From assembly GCA_036872755.1 (NCBI GenBank), contig JAVHNS010000004.1:2852001-2916000 (forward strand): 64,000 nucleotides of DNA, given 5' to 3'. A program made the position numbers and the translations under genes. Origin of the DNA: Orbilia blumenaviensis. Taxonomy: Eukaryota > Ascomycota > Orbiliomycetes > Orbiliales > Orbiliaceae. Positions 44,369 through 55,800 of the stretch are shown here, piece after piece. Under the pieces are notes generated by a model. It had not been told where the DNA came from. It searched no databases and was given only the letters and a program-made list of their open reading frames with translations. Each line of letters starts with the position of its first letter. Positions within the stretch are counted from its first letter, which is position 1.

Positions 44369-47300
44369 TATTTCCTTCAACGGTGGCTACAGACAGCTAG
44401 TGATAGCTGTCCGCGGGAAAGTGGTGATAATAGTCCGGTTAAAGTGATTGAAAGTGGTTACTTAGCGATCGATAAAAGGTTAGGTGGGCGACAGAAAGGA
44501 TAGTGAATGTAGAGGTGGAAATAAAGTAGTCGGAGAACACGTTGCCGCGTAGAAAATAGAATGATGGACACCGTGTAACGTGATCTTGGGGAATATATTT
44601 TTCAACATGCGATCTACGTGCCTTTCAAGATGATCGGTGTTGTGCCCAAGGTTTAGGTGTATTTAGATCGCTGCGCAGGAAGGTCAAGTGGGGCCCGAGT
44701 TGGCTTGGGAGTGGAATCTTGAGGGTTTTTATATGGGAAGTCGGTCAGGATCCAATGTCTGCGTATCGCAGCCCAACCCGGTTATATCTTCAGTTGTTTC
44801 GAGTTTTGTATCGTCGTCGCTGCGGCAGGGGAATTCGCTATCAATATACAAGGATAAATGAAGAATATGGTTTAGTATTAAAAGCTAAGGTAAGTAGGTA
44901 TATACATATGATAGCGACTAATTACTAGTTGATACTGTGGGCAGGAGCGATAGAATATTAATGTCGTGGTGGTGGAGGCGACGGCGGGATGTGGGTCTTG
45001 AGGTCAGGGTAGTGGGCTTGCTTGACAGATGGATTTTTGGAGGGCCTGTGGCAAGGCCTGGCATCCTGGTCGATTGCGTGGTTGGTTGCATAAGCGAGTG
45101 ATTGCAAGGGGTACCGAGTGTCGATATATCTGGAGTTTATAACGTTTATAGTTCGATATCGATATAGCTATACCCCAGCTCTTGCTCTCGAGCTCGAATT
45201 TGAGTACTTAGACGTATATACACGGTATTCCGCAAAAGGGCTGAACGAGAATCATGCTACTAAAATTTGCCTGTGTATCTGTGCCAATTACCGCATGCAT
45301 GCATTGCATGGTGTTACAGTAACGAGACCACCAGTGCTGCCGCTTCGCCTTGAAATCTATGGAATCTGCGTCCAGAAGATAGTACTATAGTACCAGAGTG
45401 ACAAAATTACAGAAGCAAGTTGTATGAGGCCGCAATACAAATTTGCTTCGTTTATGTTGCAATTTTTTGTGACAGATCAATATAGAGTTGAGACCGACGG
45501 ATAGCCAAAGTATACCTAGTTTGGAGTGGTGCCTAGCTTTTAGATTACGGTAAGAGATATTAAGTATTATGTTAGTTGTTTCTTCTTTTTTTTTTAGAAT
45601 AATAACAACAATAACCTCCCAAGCCCTGAGAAGTTGACACCAGAAAGACATCCCTCGACCTTATAAGTAAGCTATAAGCCTGTGCCATTTGTAACTTTAT
45701 TGTGGCCACTGGTCAAGTATAGTGATTGCTGTGACTATTTTATTGTACTTAAGAGTGCATCTTGTTACAATGGGTGCGCCTTAGCGCCTTAACTTGGGTG
45801 TATAGATGCAATTATAACTACATGTAGACAGGCTGCTTTACGAGACTAGTATAGACTAAGTACTTGCTATATATGGTTCCGTAAACCAACCCCCGCGAAG
45901 TGCACTGGCCCGCCTATATACGTATAATTTCTATATATACAACTACCTAGGTATATATTACCTAGGGACTATGAAATAGGGCTTTCGAGTTTTCCAACCA
46001 GAAAGAAATACATTGATTACTCTCGAGGGCGTATTTAACGCTGCTGGTACCAGATGTTTGGAGGCCGAATTCCGAGTATGGCCCACTAGTACTCTGGTGC
46101 AGTCTCTCTGATATTATGTCAATCAACTAAGTTGCAAGTTGCAACCCCTCGGAGTTAATATATTTAGGCAGGCACTAACTGGTCGAGGTCGGGGGCGAGT
46201 CTTCATTGAAGTCTTCAAGATGTATTATCCGCCATTGCACTGGAGAAACCAGTGGAATACGGCGTTTTGCTTCTGGAACCGGGGTAAATGTACTCTATAT
46301 AATTCTGGGCACTGATATCGGATTGTCACGCAGCTCCCATGACCCAATCTCCTAACTTTCTTCTGGTATCTCCTCCCGCGCTAGGTACAATACTATGTCT
46401 TTCAAATACTTAACTAGCTCAAATCATTCCAAATCCGCTATGAGGTGGCACGATACTTCCTAAAAAAGAAAACATACCCGTTTCAGCGGTGATAAAACAT
46501 TTTCTACCGAAAGAAACTGACGGATTCTAGAATTGAAAGTAGTATGAAATATGCAGGTTCCAGATCCCGGTACGCTTATTTTGATAGATAAATGGTCCCC
46601 TTTCCCTCAGAGCTCATACGTGCGCGGTGCAGGGAAGTGGGACGGCATAGGGCATTCGGATATTTATGCATATGGGTTGCATTGGGGAAGTGTAGACGTC
46701 CTGTCCCGTAAACCGGATACTTGATCAGCTTGAGCTGTCGACATCGAATTTGCAAATCGAGATCGGACTGGGATAGTAGACCACAATACACGGGTTCGAG
46801 AAATTCTAGTTCAGCTGCAAACTGTGTTAGAGTAGGATGGAATGGGCTTCTTATATACCTATGTAACTGGGTTTTACGGCATAGTAATCATGGGTTCAAA
46901 ATGAAAAACGTTAACTGAACATGGACGGCTGGGTCCACGGATCCACGATATAGTGGATGGTGCGGCCGCCGTGGCCGACCCGCGACACAGCAACCCAATC
47001 AGCTAAAATTAGCCGATATTAGACCATTGAACCAGAGAGCCAAGTTTTCGGAGATTTCGACTGTCCGTCGGGTAGAAGACTTTCGAGGTTGGAGTCCCAA
47101 TCGGGTGTGATAACGAGCTGAGAGCACCCGCCGCTTTTCAACGGGGGTTAGCGTTAAACGAAGCATTGAATCTCAAGATTGCAATATTAACTGCAACTGT
47201 TTGCTTTAGTTATAAAAGAAATTTCCATCGGTTCTATATCATTATCATACCTATGTAATTAACGCCTTGCTTAGCATGTTTGCTCCTCATGTAAACGGGT

Positions 47301-49475
47301 TTAAACCCCCTTCGGGGCCCTCCAACGACCTACCATGAAGAGAACCACATGTTCAGAGATTAATTGGCTCGGAATTCGGCCTAAACTTCCCTTCCTTTTC
47401 ATTCGATAACAACAAAACCTTGTGCAGCCTCCCATGTCGACCTTGCAACAATTGCACATACAGAAATAGTCGACGGGAACCTCCCAACATTTCGGAAAGA
47501 CCGCCAAGAGTTTCGGCTAGCTGGGACGGTGATTCGATACCAGCAGGCTGTTTAGATCAGCTGCAGTGTCTCGCCTCCAGTGTTCAACTTTCGGGCAAGC
47601 GGGTTATTTGCCCAAAACTCACATCTTACATTTTCACATTATCTACGGAGACCCTCGTCTCGCACTTGCCGAGAAAAGGCACCCTTCGATCGAGGTGGCC
47701 AGATCTCCGGGATTTATTGGAAACAAGCGAGCGAACGAGTGAACGTTAATGAGCTCGCGATGGCTGACCCTCTGGCGAAGTGCTAAATGAAGTTGGGCTG
47801 GGCTGGGCTGGGCTGGGCAAAAGGCCCCGGTAAAGGCATCGAGCTACCCTGGAAGTGTCTTAAACCCATCCGTTTCGATATCGTCGTGATAGTGGATGAT
47901 TTTTGGGGGTCCACTTTGATATCGGTGGTCAGGACCTGCTTGTTCGGTGGGATAGGGTGCTCGCAGCCTAGTTTTTGGCTTCCCCATATATTACTCGAGA
48001 CGACGCTCCTGCATGCCGTACATTATTACATGGCTCGAGTTATAGATTTCCACGTGCGAGTATGAGACAGCTCAAGATATGCAACGGCCGGTTAGACGAG
48101 GCGAGGGACTCGGGATCCTTTTTTTTTTTTTTTTCCCCTCCCAGCCCTCCCAGTTCCTCGATCACCGATGTGTATGGATACTTACTTAATCAACTAGATA
48201 TGTAGAGTACCAGTACACACCTGTTCATGGATGTCTGCACCAGTCAGAACCTGAAAAAGTGCATGGCTTTAGTACTAAACTGAAGATATGTTAGTGAGTA
48301 GGTGCTGAAGTACTAAGGATCAGCTGAAGAACGCATCTGCAAGGGAGGATGCTGCCGGGACTTCATTTCCTTTTAAAAGCGCAGCATTTCTCCATCGCTT
48401 TGCGCCCTGGCTGCTGCAGGGCCAACTTCGAGGTCAGGTTTTCTCCTGTACTAGTTGGTACTGAAGCTGTCTGTGTCTGCTTTTACCCCTCCAGTAGCTA
48501 GAAACCTCGCTGCACCAGCCCGAAAGGGTTTATGAAACCGAACATGATTTTTATAGATAGAAAGTCCGAATGGCAATTGATCCTGCTGTGATTTAATAGC
48601 GCGAGCCTGCAGTTATCGGCATGCGCATGCTGGTTGGCATTAATGTCTCTGGTTTAATAGTCCCCAGGATTTCTTCCTCAAGTTTCTCGCAGGCTCCCTC
48701 GATTCTCTGCCACAGCGTTACTACCAACTTGCAACTTAGCTTTGCAGCGTACATGTATGTACGTCCCTCGATCGATATCTCGCACTGCACTGATTCCTAG
48801 AATTATGGATATTATTACATCATCCGTATAACTTTCCTCGACGAGGAAGATTAATTAACGTTTGCGAATCTCTTTCCTCTGTTTGGCTGAGGCGGATAGA
48901 ACATATTTAGGCTTTTTGGTGCCGTTGGACAGAACGGGAGCCAGTTTTGGACGAGTGCATCTTTGGGACTACCGAGGGCGGACAGCATACTAGGACGAAT
49001 CCGTGGGATCGATTTGCCTCCAATTGAGGGCTGCTGACTTCACGACGTGCAGATTCCTGGATTCTGCTGGATTGGAGAACTAACAGAACAGCTTGAACTG
49101 ACTACTGGACCGGGACTGGACTGGGCTTATATGCACCTGCATAGCTGGCCGTTTCTTAGGACTTGGGTTCATTTATATCAGCTGGGGCACCAACACGCCA
49201 AACCACCATCTCGTTCATGGAAGTCCTGACCAGACGGGCCAATATCGAAACCATTGGACTATCGAAGACGTACATTCCCTCAGTTATTTCGTCTGCGGCC
49301 AACAGAACAGAATATCAGAGCTGTACAGCACGGGCTAGAGTGCGAGAGGAAATACAGGCGAATCCAGACTTTTCATAGGACAGCTCCCCCCAAAACCTTA
49401 GGCCTTTTACCCCCTCAGTTCAAAAAACCTTATACGAACACTCCTCGAGAGAGTGAGCCAGTCGGGGCAGAAAAT
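44369..49475. other. gene-free region upstream of adenylate cyclase
   Basis: About 5.1 kb with no supportable gene on either strand. The left end holds the Elongin A promoter. It contains TACCTAGGTA at 45944-45953, a degenerate tRNA-like patch at about 46985-47041 (minus), the (TGGGC)5 tract at 47794-47818 and a 16-nt T run at 48119-48134. The last kilobase or so is probably promoter and a long 5' leader of the cyclase gene; its frame stays open from 49254 but contains no earlier ATG. Confidence 0.5.
47794..47818 (+). repeat. (TGGGC)5 tandem repeat with G-quadruplex pattern
   Basis: Five TGGGC units give five GGG tracts separated by CT dinucleotides on the + strand. This meets the usual G3+ N1-7 pattern for an intramolecular G-quadruplex. 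It lies about 1.66 kb upstream of the adenylate cyclase ATG. Confidence 0.85.
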
Positions 49476-49860
49476 ATGTCGGGCAAACGAAAGTTGATAT
49501 CCGCTCCCGTCCTTGAGACGACTACGAACCCTCTGGTACAGAAGCATGCTCAGAATCAACATACACACCCAGCATCGCAGTCTCACCAAGGGCACCACCA
49601 CAGCCTGAGCATTTCTTCTAATTCCTCGACATTATCGCAAGGGAATCCAAGTTATCTGGACTCACCGACATCATTGTTTGGATCCGACCAGAGCTTCGGA
49701 CCTCGGCCTTCGATTAGCACTGCTGGTTCCGTTACTCCAACGGCAAGTGGTAGACACGGCAGCTTCGCGGCTTTCAATATGTCGTCGTTGTTTTCGAAGG
49801 GAAAGCAGGGGAGCTCGAGCGAGAAAGATCTCAGAATAGCGGCCCCGAGGCCCAGGTACG

Positions 49861-49891
<31 letters not shown>

Positions 49892-52800
49892 TTCGCTTTT
49901 TTTGGTCTTCTTTCCAATGTCCCTGATGCAATCGCCGTTTTGGTTCGTTTTCATTTCCTGTTCCTCATTTTCATTTCATTTTATCTTTTATTTTATTTAT
50001 TAATCATTGTTTATTTTTATTTTTATCTTTTTTATTTTTTTATTGTTTTTGTCTTCCTCCCCTCCAAGGGTTCGCTACCCACCTACGACATACATGGCCA
50101 GCTGGCAGATGTTTGTAGCATGGAGGCGGACAGGGACTCCACAGAAGGGCCATCTTTCCGAATTCCTCAGAAATTCCACACATATAAATGCAAATACATT
50201 AGTATGCACGAACGGCATACACTGGGGGGTTGATTCAAACGCAATGCATTTATCGCTCAGGCATTATTCAAAAATCTGCCTTCCGCCAGAGATAGGGCCC
50301 GGGTAAATAAATGCAATGCAGACCCGGATGAATATCGAAAAAATGAAGTCCAAACGGGAACGTGCTTCTCTCCTCATCCATCCCACCTGCATACTCCGAA
50401 CACATATCTCAAACAGGTCCCAGGATCATGGTCGAAAGGCGGGGAAAATAAGAGCGTACCTCTATTCGGGACGTCTAGAAAAGGACAGCCTGAAAGAAGG
50501 GGGAAACGGGAACAGGTCAACTGGTCCATGATGAAATTGCAGTTGCAGTTGCAGTCGCCTCGCAAGATCTCGGGAAATATATTTTATTATCCAGATCATA
50601 TCACAATCATCTTGAATGTGCTACCGCTGCTTTGTCCGTCCCCTCATGCCGGATAGCAAGCTCCCTTCCCCGTCAGGTGCGTTGGACGAAGAAGGGTTTT
50701 AAGTCGGTACATGAGCAGGGGTGTTTGCTGAATCCCAGTCTCGACATCGGGTCCATCGAACATCTGAAACGGGTCTGGGCGTGTGCCCCAGCCCAACGGC
50801 ACAGCTTATCGAGGCTGTTATTATCCCCCACCGACAGCCGTTGCACGTTGAAGATTCCTGATATCATCCGAAGAGCTAGTTGGTAGCTGCATTGCATTGT
50901 CATGTCGTTCCCATGTGGCTTTATCCCCTCATCCATGTGGTGGAAGGTTCTGAGGAAGGCGCTTTGATGCGCAATTACTCTGATGCATTCGGATTCACCC
51001 TCAAGATATTGTCATTTCCTGTTATTTTTTGCACCTTCGAGTCCAGATAGCTGTCAAGGGCGCCGCTGTCGTAACTTCTATTGCATATTGTTTGCACAGT
51101 ACACTATACTACATCGCAGTGCAGTGCAGTACTTGTGCTTACCATGCTTATGTATGCTGGGGTCGAGATGCACTCATCCGTTCTCGATATCGCTAGCTGG
51201 CTTTCGATATTCCGCATTTGTCCTGCCATAAGACATTTTATTGCAGTGCAGTGCACCCTCTCAGTCTGCAGGCCTCTCTCCCACTCTCTATCTTAGCTAA
51301 CTATCTTCAGCCCTGTTTTCCTTTAACCCCCATCTCCCTTTTTTGCCCAAAAACATCTTCCTTCGTTTTGACCTTTCAAATATTAAGCACAGATTCCAAA
51401 GACGTAGTCGGTTTGTCAATACTAATATTCGGGCAGAGTCGAGCGTCAGGAATCGCATAATATCTCGCCCGGGTCCGCGTATCCGCCCGCAGGCAGCCAA
51501 GCTCAGCAACCGTCCACCAATCCCAACACCACCGCTAGCTCTTCCGCTGCTGCTTCCAGACATAATTCAATCAGCGAAAAACCCGGCTCTTCGTCGTCGG
51601 ATGCATCCAACTACTTCCCTTATCAGCCGCTCTTTCACAGTCGAGAAGATAGTCAGGACTCGGCTTCTTTTCCTTATGGCATGAATATGGCGCCTCTCGG
51701 AGATCATAGAAGGGACCTTAAGGTCCTGCAGGGAACTGGCGGTGGCGCCAATGGATACAGCAGCAGCAATCCCACCCTGACGCAAACCCCTCCAACAGCT
51801 TCTCCTACTGGTCAGACCTGGAAATCCGTCCACCACTCGTCCAGTTTTGGCAGTAGCCCCCACGATCCGACATTTGGCGGCGTCTCTTCGGTTTTGGACG
51901 ACATGGCCAAACTCTCCGGCTCCCCGGATTTCAAGCACAGCGATATATTCAGCCCTCTGAACATGGACGACTCTCCGCAGGCGGGCCGCAATGGGAGTGG
52001 ACATCCCGGCAGTATGGACTTTGGCTATTCAGGAAACTCGATGGACGGCTACTACACCCCTGGGGATGACCGGCGACCGTCGGTGGCTTCGGTAAACACC
52101 ACGGCTTCTTCAACCGGTTCCAAGACCTCGTTAGGCAAGAGGATCAACGGGAAGCTGCATGGCATCTTTGGCGATGCTGAGGGTGGTCATAATATTATAC
52201 ACTCTCACCAGCAGCATGCCAACACAATCCCGATAACCCCTCCCCCTGTTAGCCAGTCTGACACGAACTTACCTGGAAATAAGCTTTTGCACACTCCTAC
52301 TGCGCCGGTGAATAATCCTTCAAGACCCAGAACCCCCCAGCCCCCATCTTCAGACGTTGTACCGTTCCTATTTCAGGACGCCAACGTGAGTAGGACCTCG
52401 CATACTGTTGAGCGTCCCTTTATAATAGTCCTTGAAGTCATGGAATTTACTTTGCGTGGGCGATTATTCGCAGGATTCTTTTTGTGCTAATTCAAATAAA
52501 ACCATAATCAGGATATTCAAACTTTCGGCGAGGCACGAATCCAGCCAGAGCTTGTTCACGATCGACATCGATACCATAGAGACGAACAAAACGTCGACCC
52601 AAAGTCATCCGCCCATGCGTTATTCAATAAAAAGGGGAAGACACACGGAAAACCTTCTGGCAGAGAATATGACGGTGGAGTCAGTGATAGAGAGCTTCCA
52701 CAGCACCGCAGAGACATGTTTTCATCATCGTATGGTGGTTCGACAACGAACCTGCCAAGGGCGAGCTCACCATCCCCTTCACTTCGTAGTTTGAATTCAG

Positions 52801-55800
52801 GCATGGGGTCGATCTCGAGCGCAGCAGGTCACACTGCGGCCTCTACGTCAGGTGGCGAAAAGGCAACAAAACGTTCATTTTTGAAAGGGATGCTCAAGGG
52901 TAGGGACAAGAGGGCAAAGGACGAAGAACCCGATACCAGCATGTCACCTGTAGCACCTCGTAAAGACCGACATCCCAGCATCAAAATTGGGGAACCGGTA
53001 CCGAGTCCCGCCCGTAGCATCCGCCCAGAAGTTCCAAAGCGTGGCACAACAGCGCCACATACCAGTGAGTTTAACATCAACCCAGCAATATTCGCCTTGC
53101 CGGATTATTATCATGGACCCGGAAATGGTAACAATAGAAAAGCCCTTGGGCATACAACCCCGTCGGGTGGTAGGACGAAGAGACGCGGCGACTCTTTCGA
53201 AAAGCCTCTCGGTAAAGATGCTGGCAGATACAACAACGTTGTGCCACCTGAACCAACAGGAAATTTGCTTGACATATTCGATTTGACAAATATGGAGGGT
53301 ATTGTTGCTCAATCACCAGCGCCGGTACCTTCTTCGAATGAGGAGACGAAATCGAAGCAAAAGCAGGAGACCCATGGTTCTTGGAATGCTCCTGATAGCT
53401 GGGCAGTCGGAGGCCGCCAACAGAAGCTCCCAGAAGCTCATCCCCAGGAAGAAGTTGAAGAAATTCCGGAGGAGATCTTGAGAAAACAGTCTCTATCACA
53501 GGTATGGCCTGAAGTCTCGGGAATATTTTTTTTAAATTTTTTTAATATTAATTTGCTAATCGAAAATCCAGTTCTGTATCCGAGTCTTCCGTGTCGATGG
53601 CTCCTTCACAACCCTTTCTTCTAACATCAACTCAACCGTCACTGATCTGCTTCACCAGCTTGGGAAGAAGTCGTTCCTACAAGATGACCTCTCAAACTAT
53701 GTTATAATATTGCGTAAAGGGGAACTTGCGAGAATCTTAGGCCACAAGGAGCGGCCTTTGATAATGCAGAAAAAGCTCCTGGAGCAGGTTGGGTATAATG
53801 ATGAAGATAGAGTCGATGAAATCGGTCGCGAGGATAATAGCTATCTTTGCCGTTTCACATTCCTTCCCTCGCGTGTTAGCGGCCACTCGCTGGTATGATC
53901 ACCGATCCCACGTGGTAAGAGCTTTGATAACTAATCATTTCACGTCTTAGGACCCTGACACTGGATTCAACAATTACAAGTATACTCATGTCGACCTGAG
54001 TAGCCGAAATCTACTTACTATACCGATTACTTTCTACCACAAAGCCAATGAAATCATTTCATTGAACTTATCGCGCAATCTCTCACTACAGGTTCCCCAG
54101 GATTTCATTCAAGCTTGTACAAATTTAAGGGAAATCAAATTCCGTAACAATGAGGCCTGGGATTTGCCGTCAAGTTTTATCCATATTAACCGGCTCACCT
54201 ATATGGACATTTCCAACAACCGGCTCAAGAATCTCTCCAATGCGACCCTTGAGAAGCACGACAGTCTAGTAGCCCTAAAAATGGCTAATAACCGTATTGA
54301 GGAGCTTCCGGAGGAGTTCTCGAAATTGCATAACCTCAGAGGCTTGAATGTTGCGTCCAATTATCTCAGGGAAATCCCACGATTGATTTCAAAGCTTGTC
54401 ACTCTTGTTGAATTGGATCTCTCCTTCAACAAAATCAAAGAAATTCCGGAAGAGATCGGTTCACTTAAGTCTTTGGAAAGGTTGATTCTTTCCCATAACC
54501 AAATCTGTGGGGATATCCCTTTTGGTTTGGCAGGACTTCGATCTTTGAAGGAGCTTGACATTAGACACAATAACTTAACATCCGTGGATGCTCTTGGAGA
54601 TTTAGACCGTCTCGAAACCCTCTACTCCGGCCACAATGAAATTTCTTCCTTTACCTGTGGCTTCGAAAAGATTAGGACCCTACACCTCAATAGTAGCAAA
54701 GTCACTGCATTCGCTATCAGATCCATCACTCCGACACTCACTTATCTCAATTTATCGGACAACAAGATGACAGCTTTAGCGGATAACTTCTGTGATATGC
54801 TACCGAATCTTGAGAAGTTGGTGCTGGATAAGAACAAAATAAATTTACTCCCTCCACAAATAGGTAAACTAAAGAAACTTATTCAATTAAGCTGTGCCAG
54901 CAACCACCTTACCACCCTGCCTGCCGAAATTGGCCAGCTTATCGATCTACGAGTACTCGACCTCCACGACAATGATATCGCTAAGTTGCCATCGGAAATC
55001 TGGTCCATGATCAGTCTCACAAGTCTCAACCTATCTTCTAACGTCCTTACCGCATTCCCAAAGCCCCAGACGACATCAGTGCCTGCGGTTCAACCCCCAC
55101 CTGCAAACGATACCGCTGAAAATAATGAGTATAACCCACTTCAAGTCATCCACGAAACGTCGGAGTTCACATCTAATGGGCTTCTTAGCACTGGGAGTCC
55201 AAACGCAGCAAGCCGGAAAAGCTCATTCGCCTCAGTCAACAACGCCCTTAGAAAGGCGTCGATAGCATCGAAGGGTTCTGACGTCAGTACAGTTGTCGGC
55301 ACTGGAACTTTCACGCCCCAATCCCGCAAGGATTCGACAGCTTCGAGTAGGATCGCTAATACATTCGCTTCGAGCCTTCGATTCTTGTACCTAGCCGACA
55401 ACCGACTTGGTGATGAAGTCTTCGACGAGATTTCGCTACTGAGTGAACTCAGGGTTCTGAACATGTCATATAACCGGATTTATGATATTCCTTCGCGGGC
55501 ACTCACTAAGTTGGTATGGCTCAGCGAGCTTTATCTATCTGGGAACGAATTGACGAGCCTGCCAACCGATGACCTGGAACATATTGCAAGCTTGAAAGTC
55601 TTGCACCTCAATTCTAATAAGTTTCAGACCCTGCCCGCTGAACTCGGAAAGATAAGACGGCTCCATGTCCTTGATGTTGGATCAAATGCTCTCAAATACA
55701 ACATCTCTAACTGGCCCTACGATTGGAACTGGTGAGCATTATAATGTTTTGTCGCAATGTATCAAATGGTACTAATAATATATCAGGAACTGGAATCTGG

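Noticed and set aside
46985..47041. tRNA-like patch on the minus strand with an A-box-like TGGTTCAATGG and a small stem-loop
   Set aside because: The putative anticodon loop is the wrong size, no acceptor-stem partner or good B-box follows at the right distance, and the D-stem does not pair. At best a SINE-like remnant.
49940..50306. Phe/Tyr-rich open frames inside cyclase intron 1
   Set aside because: They follow from T-rich DNA after the donor site and do not join in frame with either flanking exon convincingly.
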